Shown: piece after piece, positions 7,561 through 15,549 of the stretch | Position numbering within the stretch: position 1 is the stretch's first letter | Layout: each line of letters begins with the position of its first letter | Translations under genes and position numbers: made by a program | Notes under the pieces: generated by a model | Told to the model about the DNA's origin: nothing | Database searches by the model: none | The model's input: the letters and a program-made list of their open reading frames with translations, nothing else | From: [Mycobacterium] vasticus | Lineage (GTDB): Bacteria > Actinomycetota > Actinomycetes > Mycobacteriales > Mycobacteriaceae | DNA: 64,000 nt | Direction: 5' to 3' | Assembly: GCF_020181595.1 (NCBI RefSeq) | Contig: NZ_CP084028.1 | Span: 4,308,021 to 4,372,020 of the forward strand

Positions 7561-10500
7561 CTACGGGCTGGTGCCGTGCGACCCGGTGCCGCCGTTCGTG
7601 CCACCGGTTCCCGGGGTGGCGCCGGCGCCGCCGTTGATCGCACCGGAGTTGGCGCCGATGGATCCCGGCCCGGTCGGCAGGTTCGGTGTGACCACGGTGC
7701 CGCCGGTACCCCCGCCGCCACCGGTGCCGTTGGCCGCGTCGCCGACCCCGCCGTTGCCGCCGTTGCCGCCGTCACCACCGGAGACGTTGTTGACCGGGCC
7801 CGATGAGCTGTGGGTTCCGTTGCTGATGCTCGACGGAGGTTGTCCACCTTTCCAACCCCAGCGGATGTCGCTGCCGTCGCCGCCCTTGCCGCCTTCACCG
7901 CCGTTGCCGCCGGTGCTGCCGGTGCCGACACCGGCACCGCCGTTGCCACCGTGGCCACCGTGGCCACCGTTGGAGCCGGCAGCGAACTGGTCGCTGCCAC
8001 CAGTACCGCCATTGCCGCCGTCACCGGCGACAAACCCGCTGCCGCCGTCACCACCCTTGCCGCCGTCGCCGGTGACATCGGCCGGAATACCGGCCTTGGT
8101 GTTCCCGGCAATGTCGATGTAACCCAGCTTCTGCAGGTCCGGCCCGGCGCCACCGTTGCCGCCCGTGCCGCCGTCGGCACCGTTGCCGGCTTGCCCAGCG
8201 GCACCTTGGGCCGTGCCGGCCCCGGCCGCACCGCCATTGCCGCCGTGGCCGCCGTCGCCGCCCTTGGCACCGATGCCTTCGTTGTGGCCCTGCAGCGGGA
8301 ACCCCTCGTCGGCGTGGCTGGTGTAGCCCCCGTGGCCGCCGTTGGCGCCGTTGCCACCGGCGGCGCCGTTGCCACCGTTGGAGCCGACACCGGTGGTGCC
8401 GCCACCGTTACCACCGGCGCCACCGTCACCGCCCGTACCGCCGCTGCCGCCCGGGCTTCCGTTGCCCGCCGGGGCAAAGGGCGCCGGGGTCCCCACACCA
8501 TCGGTGCCGGCCGCGCCGTTGCCGCCGTGTGCGCCGTTGCCGGCGATACCTCCGTTGCTGTCGGTGCCCGCGGTGCCGTTGACCGCGCTACCGCCAGCAC
8601 CACCGTCACCGGCGTCACCACCGTTGCCGCCGTTACCACCGTTGACACCCGCCGCGGTGGCGTTGGCCCCGATACCACCGTCGGCACCGTTACCGGCCGC
8701 ACCCGCGTCACCACCGGTGTTAGCCGCCAACTCACCGGCCTTACCACCATTGCCGGCATTACCACCAGAACCACCCGCGGTGCCGTTGCCGTTACCGCCA
8801 ACGAAGCTGCCATCGGCACCCTTGACGCCGCTGCCGCCGTCACCCCCGTTACCGCCATCACCCCACTTACCGCCGTTACCGCCGGCACCACCGTCGCCGC
8901 CACTGGTACCGGCAGCCGCGCTGGTGTCGGCAGCGGCGTTATAACCCGCGCCACCGAGCCCGCCGTTACCCGACACCGTCGGGGTGATGGTGCCATCGGG
9001 GCCCTTCGAACCCGGCGTGCTGCCTTGACCGCCATTACCCCCGACGCCGACGTTCTGGCCCGGGTCGCCACCATTGCCGCCGTTACCGCCATGGGGGTGG
9101 GCGGCGGTGCCGGCCGCGCCGTTGCCGCCGTCACCACCCACACCGACCGTGCCGCCCGCACCGCCGTCCCCACCGACACCCGTCTGCCCGGCGGCACCCT
9201 GGGCCGTGCCGGCACCGGCTGCACCGCCGTTGCCACCGGTACCACCGCCACCGCCGTTGCCGCCGTTGCCGCCGTTGGTGCCGTTGCCGTTGCCCTGGTT
9301 GTCGAAGGAGCCGTTAGCACCGTTGGCACCGGTACCACCGTTGGCGCCGGCACCGCCCTGGCCGCCGGCACCACCGTTGGAGCCGGCACCGGTAGTGCCG
9401 CCGCCGTCGCCACCGGCGCCGCCTTGGCCACCGCCACCGCCGCTTCCGCCGGTCGTGCCGTTCGCACCCGGCGTGGCACCGTCGACACCGTTGGCGCCAT
9501 CACCGCCGTACCCGCCGTTGCCGGCGACACCACCGTTGCTGTCGGTGCCCGCGGTGCCGTTGACCGCGCTACCACCGGCACCACCGTCACCGGCGTCACC
9601 ACCGTTGCCGCCGGTGCCGCCGGTGCCGCCCGCGGTGATGGCGTTGGCCCCGATACCACCGTCGGCGCCGTTGCCGGCCGCACCTGCATTACCGGCGACG
9701 TTGTCCGCCAGCTCACCGGAGTTTCCACCGTTGCCGGCGTCGCCACCGTTACCACCGGAGATGCCGTTGCCGCTGCCGCCGCCGGCGAAGCTGCCGGCGG
9801 TACCGGCGACACCGTTGCCGCCGGAGCCGCCGTCGCCGCCGTTGCCCCACTTGCCGCCGTTACCGCCGGCGCCACCGTTGCCGCCGCTGGTCCCGGCAGC
9901 TGCCGCGGTGTCAGCCGCCGCGTTGTAGCCGGCACCACCGACACCACCGTTACCGGAGACCACGGCCGTGATCACACCGTCGGCGCCCTGAGCGCCCGGA
10001 GCGCTGCCGGTGCCGCCCGCGCCGCCGAGGCCGGCGGTCTGGCCCGCATCGCCACCGTCGCCGGCGTTGCCGCCGTTGGCGTGCGCGGCGGTACCGGCAG
10101 CGCCGTCGCCACCGTTGCCACCGAGGCCGACCGTGCCGCCGTCGCCGCCGTTGCCGCCGACACCGATGGTGCCGTTGGCCCCGCTGCCGGCGTGGTCCGC
10201 CGTACCGGCCGCACCGCCGTTACCGCCGATGCCGCCGTTACCGCCGTCGCCGCCGTTACCGCCGTCGGTGCCGTTGCCGGTGCCGTTGTTGTCGAAGGTG
10301 CCATTGATGCCGTTGGCGCCGGTGCCACCGGTGCCGCCGGTGCCGCCCTTACCGCCGGCACCACCGTTACCGCCGTTGCCGAAGACCTCGCCGCCCTTAC
10401 CGCCGACGCCACCGTTACCGCCACCGGCACCCTGGGTGCCCGTGCCGCCGTTGCCGTCACCGTTGCCCGCGAAGCTGCCGGCCGCACCGCTCAGGCCGGT

Positions 10501-11373
10501 ACCACCGACGCCGCCGGCGCCACCGTTACCGCCGTTGCCGGTGTGCGGGCCGGCGTTGCCACCGTTGCCGCCCAGGCCGCCCAGGGTCGCTGCCTGCCCG
10601 GCCGTGGCGTCCAGGCCGTTACCACCGGTACCGCCGTCGCCACCGTTGCCGATGCCCATCTGCCCCAGCGCGTTACCGCCGTTACCGCCGGTCCCCGCCA
10701 ACACCACGTTGCCGGTGCTGTCGATGAAGGCGTTGGCGCCGTTACCGCCGGTGCCGCCGAAGCCCATGAAGCCGCCACCGGCACCGCCGTCGCCACCGCT
10801 ACCCGCGTAGCTGACGCCGTCGATCGTGACCGTCGAACCCGCAGCTGCGTCGCCGCCGGCACCGCCGTTGCCGAACAGGCCGGCCGCGCCACCGTCGGAG
10901 CCGTTGATGCCGTCGCCGCCGTTGCCGAACCAGGAGCCACCGTCCTGAGCCGTAATCAGGACACCCTGGTCGTTGACGTAGGCGTCCGCGCCATTGCACA
11001 GCACACCGCAGGAGTCACCGGTGGCGAACGCCTGGTTCATCGGGTCCAGCCACCAGTCGTTGGCCGAGTTGGTGACCATCGCCTCCATCGGGTTGTAGTA
11101 CGCCTGGTACAGCGCAGTGTCGAAGGCCAGCCACGCATCCGGGTCACCGGCCAGCAGGCCGCCCAGGTCTCCCAGGGAGAAGTCGGCCGCACCGGGAACC
11201 TCGAGATCGGTACCGAACCACGAGAACGGGTCCAGCCAGTCGAAGTCGGCCTGCGCGGGCGTCGCCACCAACGGCGTCATCCCGAACGCAAGAAACGCCC
11301 CCACCGACGTGGCTGCCCCAACGAGCCGACGACGACCCCCCGACGCACCCCGCCCACTGTCCTGTTTCGACAT
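7561..11373 (-). CDS. Large secreted PGRS-repeat protein without a PE domain
   Basis: The 1270-residue protein starts at 11373, chosen because AAGGTGG lies just upstream; a longer in-frame start at 11412 lacks such a site. It has a basic N-terminus and a hydrophobic stretch ending TPAQA-DFDWLDPF, a typical Sec signal peptide. A Trp/Asp-rich region of about 100 residues follows (including a CGVLC cysteine pair). Then more than 1100 residues of GGxGGx repeats run to the C-terminus. There is no N-terminal PE helix pair, so this is not a classical PE_PGRS protein. Family members with this layout are annotated only as PGRS repeat-containing proteins. Ca-binding or surface roles are known for some PE_PGRS proteins; none is assigned here. 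Confidence 0.9.
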   Translation of the reverse strand: MSKQDSGRGASGGRRRLVGAATSVGAFLAFGMTPLVATPAQADFDWLDPFSWFGTDLEVPGAADFSLGDLGGLLAGDPDAWLAFDTALYQAYYNPMEAMVTNSANDWWLDPMNQAFATGDSCGVLCNGADAYVNDQGVLITAQDGGSWFGNGGDGINGSDGGAAGLFGNGGAGGDAAAGSTVTIDGVSYAGSGGDGGAGGGFMGFGGTGGNGANAFIDSTGNVVLAGTGGNGGNALGQMGIGNGGDGGTGGNGLDATAGQAATLGGLGGNGGNAGPHTGNGGNGGAGGVGGTGLSGAAGSFAGNGDGNGGTGTQGAGGGNGGVGGKGGEVFGNGGNGGAGGKGGTGGTGGTGANGINGTFDNNGTGNGTDGGNGGDGGNGGIGGNGGAAGTADHAGSGANGTIGVGGNGGDGGTVGLGGNGGDGAAGTAAHANGGNAGDGGDAGQTAGLGGAGGTGSAPGAQGADGVITAVVSGNGGVGGAGYNAAADTAAAAGTSGGNGGAGGNGGKWGNGGDGGSGGNGVAGTAGSFAGGGSGNGISGGNGGDAGNGGNSGELADNVAGNAGAAGNGADGGIGANAITAGGTGGTGGNGGDAGDGGAGGSAVNGTAGTDSNGGVAGNGGYGGDGANGVDGATPGANGTTGGSGGGGGQGGAGGDGGGTTGAGSNGGAGGQGGAGANGGTGANGANGSFDNQGNGNGTNGGNGGNGGGGGTGGNGGAAGAGTAQGAAGQTGVGGDGGAGGTVGVGGDGGNGAAGTAAHPHGGNGGNGGDPGQNVGVGGNGGQGSTPGSKGPDGTITPTVSGNGGLGGAGYNAAADTSAAAGTSGGDGGAGGNGGKWGDGGNGGDGGSGVKGADGSFVGGNGNGTAGGSGGNAGNGGKAGELAANTGGDAGAAGNGADGGIGANATAAGVNGGNGGNGGDAGDGGAGGSAVNGTAGTDSNGGIAGNGAHGGNGAAGTDGVGTPAPFAPAGNGSPGGSGGTGGDGGAGGNGGGTTGVGSNGGNGAAGGNGANGGHGGYTSHADEGFPLQGHNEGIGAKGGDGGHGGNGGAAGAGTAQGAAGQAGNGADGGTGGNGGAGPDLQKLGYIDIAGNTKAGIPADVTGDGGKGGDGGSGFVAGDGGNGGTGGSDQFAAGSNGGHGGHGGNGGAGVGTGSTGGNGGEGGKGGDGSDIRWGWKGGQPPSSISNGTHSSSGPVNNVSGGDGGNGGNGGVGDAANGTGGGGGTGGTVVTPNLPTGPGSIGANSGAINGGAGATPGTGGTNGGTGSHGTSP
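8390..10350 (-). repeat. Internal tandem duplication (about 327 codons) within the PGRS gene
   Basis: Several distinctive non-GGX landmarks occur twice in the same order. GYNAAADT-AAAGTSGG is encoded near 8937 and again near 9921. GSAVNGTAGTDSNGG is encoded near 8561 and near 9542. GNAGAAGNGADGGIGANA and GAGTAQGAAGQ are also doubled. The offset is 981-984 bases each time, so about 327 codons were duplicated in tandem and have since drifted. Outer limits are approximate. Confidence 0.8.
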
Positions 11374-11671
11374 CCAAGCCACCTTTTCTACTGTGAGAAC
11401 GCCGCGTGTCATCAGCGACGTCTATTACTAAGTTCGCGGAAAAGTTACCAAACAATCTAAACGAATGTCTACCTTATCTGACCATTCACGCGTCGTGTGC
11501 GTGCATTTCATTAGCTTTTACTGGTCAATCAGCCCTGATGGGTATGTAGACCTGGGTTGACTTCTCGGGAACTTGAGACCAAACGGGCCTCTACGGCGTG
11601 CCAGCTCTGTCCACCGTTCCTGCGGCGACCACCGTCGAGGAATATGACACAGACGACCATGACGTCGGAAA
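11374..11671. other. AT-richer intergenic region between the PGRS gene and ethA copy 2
   Basis: About 300 bases hold no credible gene. The sequence from about 11400 to 11540 is clearly less GC-rich than its surroundings and should contain the PGRS promoter on the minus strand. A possible minus-strand -10 of the TAGTAA/TAATAG type lies near 11425-11435, with TTG-containing -35 candidates near 11450. The ethA copy 2 stop lies at its right edge. No further structure was recognised. Confidence 0.4.
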
Positions 11672-13141
11672 TCAGTCCTCGTCGTGCGACGGGCGACGGC
11701 CGAACAGCAGGTGGCCGTCATCGACCCTGCTCCGCCGGATTAACGCAGAATCCAGCAGGTAGTTGTCGTGTAGCCGCCACGGGCGGTGCGACCCCGCCCG
11801 TGGCAGATGCTCCAGGGCCCGCAGAACATACCCGGAGAGTTGCCCCACCAGCGGCCGATCCTGGACGTGTGGGTCCGGCTCACGCGGGACCACGATGTCG
11901 AACCCCTGAGAGGCCATGAAGTTGAGCACGCGGCAGACCGATTCCGACACCAAGTCGGCTTTCAGGGTCCACGAGGCGTTGCTGTAGCCGACGGTGAACG
12001 CCAGGTTCGGCACGCCGCTGAGCATCATGCCCCGGTAGGCCACCGTGTCTCGCGGGCTGATTGCCGCGCCGTTGCGGCTGAACTCGGCACCGCCGAACAG
12101 CCGCAGGTTCAGCCCGGTCGCGGTGATGATCACATCGGCGGGCAGGTGATCGCCGGAGCTCAACCGAATGCCGGACGGAGTGAACGCCTCGATCTCGTCG
12201 GTGACCACGTCGGCCCGGCCCGAGCTGATCGCCGCGAAGAGGTCCCCGTCGGGTGCCAGGCACAACCGCTGGTCCCACGGTTGATAGTCGGGACCGAAGT
12301 GCTTGGCCACATCGAACCCCTCGGGCAGCCGTCGGCGTGCCATCCGCATCAGGGTCCGGCGCATGAAGTTCGGGAAGCGGCGGCTCACCTGGTAGACGCC
12401 GACCTGTCCGACGATGTAGCCCCACCGGTTGGCCTGGGCGGCAGCCCGGGTCGGCAACAGCCGGTTGAGCCCGCGCGCCACCGGATCGACCGAGCGCAGC
12501 AGGCCGATGTAGCCCGGGGAGCGCTGCACCATGGTGACGTGGCCCGCCCCGGACTCCACCAGCGCCGGAACCAGGGTCACCGCGGTGGCACCCGAGCCGA
12601 TCACCGCGATCTTCTTGCCGGTGTAGTCCAGGTCGTCGGGCCAGTGCTGGGGGTGGACGATCGGTCCGGTGAACTCGCCGGCACCCGGGAACTGCGGGGC
12701 GTAGGCGTCGTCGTAGTCGTAGTAACCGCTGCAGGAGACCAGAAAGCCGCAGCTGATCTCGACGGTCTCGTCGCCACGCTGCACGGTCAGGTTCCAGGCG
12801 GCGTCGGCGTCGCTCCAGTCGGCGGCCAGCAGCCGGTGGTCGTAGCGGATGTGTTCGTCGATGCCGTGGTCGGCGACCGTTTCACGCAGGTAGTCCTTGA
12901 TGGCCGCGCCGTCGGCGATGGTGGTGTCGGCCGTCCACGGCTTGAACCGGAAGGCGAAGGTGAACATGTCCGAGTCCGACCGGATCCCCGGGTAGCGAAA
13001 CAGGTCCCAGGTACCGCCCAGATCGGCGCGCCGCTCCAGGACCGCATAGCTTTTCGACGGGCAGTGCCGCTGCAGGTGCCACGCGGCGCTGATCCCGGAG
13101 ATCCCCGCGCCCACCACCACGACGTCGAGGTGTTCGGACAC
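11672..13141 (-). CDS. ethA: Flavin-containing Baeyer-Villiger monooxygenase EthA, copy 2 (ethR-linked)
   Basis: The 489-residue protein starts with GTG, divergent from ethR by 80 bases. It has the same architecture as copy 1: GAGISG FAD motif, GSGATA NADPH motif and the HPQHWPDDLDY fingerprint. The two copies are clearly paralogous, with near-identical N-termini and many substitutions in the C-terminal half. Because this copy sits back-to-back with ethR, it occupies the position of the EthR-repressed ethA of M. tuberculosis. It is expected to be repressed through the operator at 13178-13212. Which copy activates thioamides cannot be told from sequence. Confidence 0.92.
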   Translation of the reverse strand: MSEHLDVVVVGAGISGISAAWHLQRHCPSKSYAVLERRADLGGTWDLFRYPGIRSDSDMFTFAFRFKPWTADTTIADGAAIKDYLRETVADHGIDEHIRYDHRLLAADWSDADAAWNLTVQRGDETVEISCGFLVSCSGYYDYDDAYAPQFPGAGEFTGPIVHPQHWPDDLDYTGKKIAVIGSGATAVTLVPALVESGAGHVTMVQRSPGYIGLLRSVDPVARGLNRLLPTRAAAQANRWGYIVGQVGVYQVSRRFPNFMRRTLMRMARRRLPEGFDVAKHFGPDYQPWDQRLCLAPDGDLFAAISSGRADVVTDEIEAFTPSGIRLSSGDHLPADVIITATGLNLRLFGGAEFSRNGAAISPRDTVAYRGMMLSGVPNLAFTVGYSNASWTLKADLVSESVCRVLNFMASQGFDIVVPREPDPHVQDRPLVGQLSGYVLRALEHLPRAGSHRPWRLHDNYLLDSALIRRSRVDDGHLLFGRRPSHDED

Positions 13142-13177
13142 AGCCGATCAGCGTAGCCAACCCGCCACCGTAATCTC

Positions 13178-13212
13178 TCGACATCGTGTCGATTTTCTCG
13201 ACACCGTGTAAA
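13178..13212. promoter_or_regulatory. Probable EthR operator in the ethA2-ethR divergent promoter
   Basis: TCGACATCGTGTCGA (13178-13192) is a perfect inverted repeat. It is followed 20 bases on by the related TCGACACCGTGTAAA (13198-13212). The shared core is CGACAyCGTGT. The M. tuberculosis ethA-ethR intergenic region also contains tandem TGTCGA-type repeats bound cooperatively by several EthR dimers. Two sites exactly two helical turns apart suit that mode. Confidence 0.75.
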
Positions 13213-13221
13213 CTCTCCGTT

Positions 13222-13860
13222 GTGACCCGGACCGGTTCGACGCGTACCCGCAGTCGACGTTCGACACGCCCATCCGGCGACGACCGCGAACAGGCGATTC
13301 TGGCGACCGCCGAACGCCTGCTGGCGGAACGGCCACTGGCCGAGATCTCGGTCGACGACCTGGCCAAAGGAGCCGGCATCTCCCGGCCCACCTTCTACTT
13401 CTACTTCAAGTCCAAGGATGCGGTGCTGCTCTCCCTGCTGGAGCCGATGATCGAGTCGGCCGACTCGGAGTTCGTCGGCGCGGTGCAGCGCCTGCCGGCC
13501 GACCCGCGCCGGATCTGGCGCAGCGGGATCAAGGCGTTCTTCGTCGCGTTCAGCTCGCACCGGGCAATCGCCCGCGCCGGAACCGAGGCGCTGGCCACCA
13601 GCCCGGAGTTCCGAGCGATGTGGAACGGGTTCATGGGCAGGTGGATCGAGCAGACCGCCACGATGATCGCCGCCGAACGTGAACGCGGCGCGGCCCCGGT
13701 CACCATCGACCCCCTGGACCTGGCGACGTCACTGAATCAGATGAACGAACGGACCATGATGGCTGCACTGATGGCCGAAAAGCCGTCGGTACCACATGAG
13801 CAGGTGGTCGACACGCTGACCCACATCTGGGTGAGCAGCATCTACGGTCAGGCGTCCTGA
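13222..13860 (+). CDS. ethR: TetR-family repressor EthR
   Basis: The 212-residue protein uses the GTG at 13222; an ATG at 13186 would place the operator inside the coding sequence. An Arg-rich tail is followed by the RPSGDDRE segment and a TetR helix-turn-helix containing VDDLAKGAGISRPTFYFYFK, almost identical to M. tuberculosis EthR. The C-terminal domain retains the MNERT and THIWVSSIYG segments that line the ligand pocket and dimer face. EthR represses ethA and so limits ethionamide activation. It lies divergent from ethA copy 2 with paired operator sites between them. It may also govern ethA copy 1 in trans. Confidence 0.93.
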   Translation: MTRTGSTRTRSRRSTRPSGDDREQAILATAERLLAERPLAEISVDDLAKGAGISRPTFYFYFKSKDAVLLSLLEPMIESADSEFVGAVQRLPADPRRIWRSGIKAFFVAFSSHRAIARAGTEALATSPEFRAMWNGFMGRWIEQTATMIAAERERGAAPVTIDPLDLATSLNQMNERTMMAALMAEKPSVPHEQVVDTLTHIWVSSIYGQAS

Positions 13861-13861
13861 C

Positions 13862-14290
13862 TCAGAACTGCGCGACGCCGAATCCACCCAGCAGCACCGC
13901 GAAGCCGCCGATCTCTCCGAGGATGAGCAACACCATGCCGGCCCGCAGGAACCAGCCGGGCTTCTCGAATTGGTTTGTGGTGTCGTGCAACGCGCCGTGC
14001 AGCATGTAGGTGCCGATCGCGGTGACGAAGAAGTACACCACCACCATCGCCGCGGTCATGTTCACCCACGTCGGCCAGCCGCTGAGTTCGACGAAGACCG
14101 CGACCAGCAGGGTGGCAAACGAGTACATCAGCGCCGCCCGATGCGCGATGTCGACATAGATGTGGGCCTGGTGCTTGTCCGAGGTGAGGATCTGCTGGTA
14201 CTTCCAGACCCCCAACAACAGCGCCAACAGAAAGATCAGGCCCGCGGCAAGCAGGGTCACCTTGGTGTCGATCCCCAGCGTCAGTAGCAC
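13862..14290 (-). CDS. Four-helix membrane protein of unknown function
   Basis: The 142-residue protein begins with GTG. It has four predicted transmembrane helices: about residues 8-28, 52-70, 80-98 and 118-138. The loop between the first two carries KYQQILTSDKHQAHIYVDIAHRAA. No enzymatic motif is seen. It is convergent with ethR, its stop lying one base after the ethR stop, and divergent from the luciferase-like gene. I do not recognise the family. The His residues in the first loop and near TM3 could bind metal or haem, but that is speculation. Confidence 0.75.
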   Translation of the reverse strand: MLLTLGIDTKVTLLAAGLIFLLALLLGVWKYQQILTSDKHQAHIYVDIAHRAALMYSFATLLVAVFVELSGWPTWVNMTAAMVVVYFFVTAIGTYMLHGALHDTTNQFEKPGWFLRAGMVLLILGEIGGFAVLLGGFGVAQF

Positions 14291-14355
14291 ACGGTGAGCC
14301 TAACCCGGCGGTGAGCTTCGTTCGCCGGGCGGGGAAACGCACTACGCTCGACCGA

Positions 14356-15204
14356 ATGCGTTTCGCCTTCAAAACCTCACCGCAGAACACCGCATGGGCC
14401 GACATGCTCGCTGTCTGGCGCGCTGCCGACGACATCGATGTCTACGAGTCCGGCTGGACCTTCGACCACTTCTATCCGATCTTCACCGATTCCACCGGGC
14501 CGTGCCTGGAGGGCTGGACGACGCTGACCGCGCTGGCCCAGGCCACCACCCGGCTGCGGGTGGGCACGCTGGTCACCGGGATCCACTACCGCCACCCCGC
14601 GGTACTGGCGAATATGGCTGCCGCACTGGACATCATCTCCGGCGGCCGGCTGGAGCTGGGCATCGGCGCAGGCTGGAACGAGGAGGAGTCCGGGGCCTAC
14701 GGCATCGAGTTGGGCACCATCAAGGAGCGCTTCGACCGGTTCGAGGAGGCCTGCGAGGTGCTGGTCGGCCTGCTCAGCCAGGAGACAACGGACTTCGACG
14801 GCCGCTACTACCAGCTCAAGGGCGCGCGTAACGAGCCCAAGGGGCCGCAACGTCCGCACCCGCCGATCTGCATCGGCGGCAGCGGCGAGAAGCGCACGCT
14901 GAAGATCACCGCGCGCTACGCCCAGCACTGGAACTTCGTCGGGGGCACGCCCGAGGAATTCGCCCGCAAGCGCGACGTGCTGGCCGCCCACTGCGCCGAC
15001 ATCGGCCGGGACCCGACCCAGATCCGGCTCTCCGCGCACCTGCGGCTGGACCCGGATCTGGGCTACCGCAAGGTGATCGATGACGCGGCGGCATTCGGGG
15101 CCGAAGGGCTGGACCTGGCGATCGTGTATCTGCCGACGCCCTATGACCCGGGCGTCCTGGAGCCGCTGGCCGAGGCGGCCCGGGATTCCGGACTGCTGGG
15201 CTGA
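14356..15204 (+). CDS. Luciferase-like (LLM class) F420-dependent oxidoreductase
   Basis: The 282-residue protein begins at the ATG at 14356. The luciferase-like TIM barrel is evident from TTRLRVGTLVTG, the LDIISGGRLELGIGAGWNEEE segment and the CIGGSGEKRTLK phosphate-binding loop. Mycobacterial members with the GIGAGW-type motif mostly use coenzyme F420 rather than FMN. The substrate cannot be deduced. It is divergent from the membrane protein at 13862-14290. The upstream 65 bases serve as promoter for both genes. Confidence 0.87.
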   Translation: MRFAFKTSPQNTAWADMLAVWRAADDIDVYESGWTFDHFYPIFTDSTGPCLEGWTTLTALAQATTRLRVGTLVTGIHYRHPAVLANMAAALDIISGGRLELGIGAGWNEEESGAYGIELGTIKERFDRFEEACEVLVGLLSQETTDFDGRYYQLKGARNEPKGPQRPHPPICIGGSGEKRTLKITARYAQHWNFVGGTPEEFARKRDVLAAHCADIGRDPTQIRLSAHLRLDPDLGYRKVIDDAAAFGAEGLDLAIVYLPTPYDPGVLEPLAEAARDSGLLG

Positions 15205-15238
15205 GCTCCACCCAGACGGCCCGCGGGGCTCAGACGGC

Positions 15239-15436
15239 TCAAACGGCGTAGCGCAGCAACTCGTCGGCGGTGATCAGCCGTTCGTGTTTGGCCGGGAACT
15301 CGCGGCTGCGCAGCGGGTGTCGCAGCAGCGACCAGGCCATCCGACCCATGCGGTAGCGGTATATCGGGTTGATGTGCACGGCGCTGACCCCCGGCTCGGC
15401 CCAGAACGGAACAACACGGACGGTGTCAACGTGTGG
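15239..15436 (-). pseudogene. Gene remnant or very small protein gene (Rv3857c position)
   Basis: Reading the minus strand upstream of the TGA at 15241-15239 gives 65 sense codons, bounded upstream by TAG at 15439-15437. The reading has protein-like composition, including FWAEPGVSAVHINPIYRYR and a C-terminal ADELLRYAV. There is no ATG near its start; the first usable start is a GTG at 15379, giving 46 residues. It lies directly downstream of gltD, where M. tuberculosis has the tiny gene Rv3857c. It could be an orthologue of that gene or the tail of a decayed larger gene. The remainder of the 345-base gap (15205-15549) shows nothing else. Confidence 0.45.
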
Positions 15437-15549
15437 CTAACACTGTTCGTGGTGCCGACCATTAGACACCCGCTCGTTGGCTAACAGGGATCGACTCGCC
15501 GGATTGTGATGTGGACGTTACTGAAGTGACGGTTGCGTTTCTTGGTCCC

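Noticed and set aside
7561..11373. CRISPR-like appearance of the short repeats
   Set aside because: The repeat units are variable, in frame and continuous with coding. There are no constant repeats separated by unique spacers and no cas genes.
7810..11460. Very long open frames on the plus strand and in other frames opposite the PGRS gene (up to about 1200 codons)
   Set aside because: They come from the GC-rich GGX repeat read on the other strand. They consist of Ala/Val/Thr or Pro/Leu runs, have no ribosome sites, and the minus-strand frame has a signal peptide and typical PGRS sequence.
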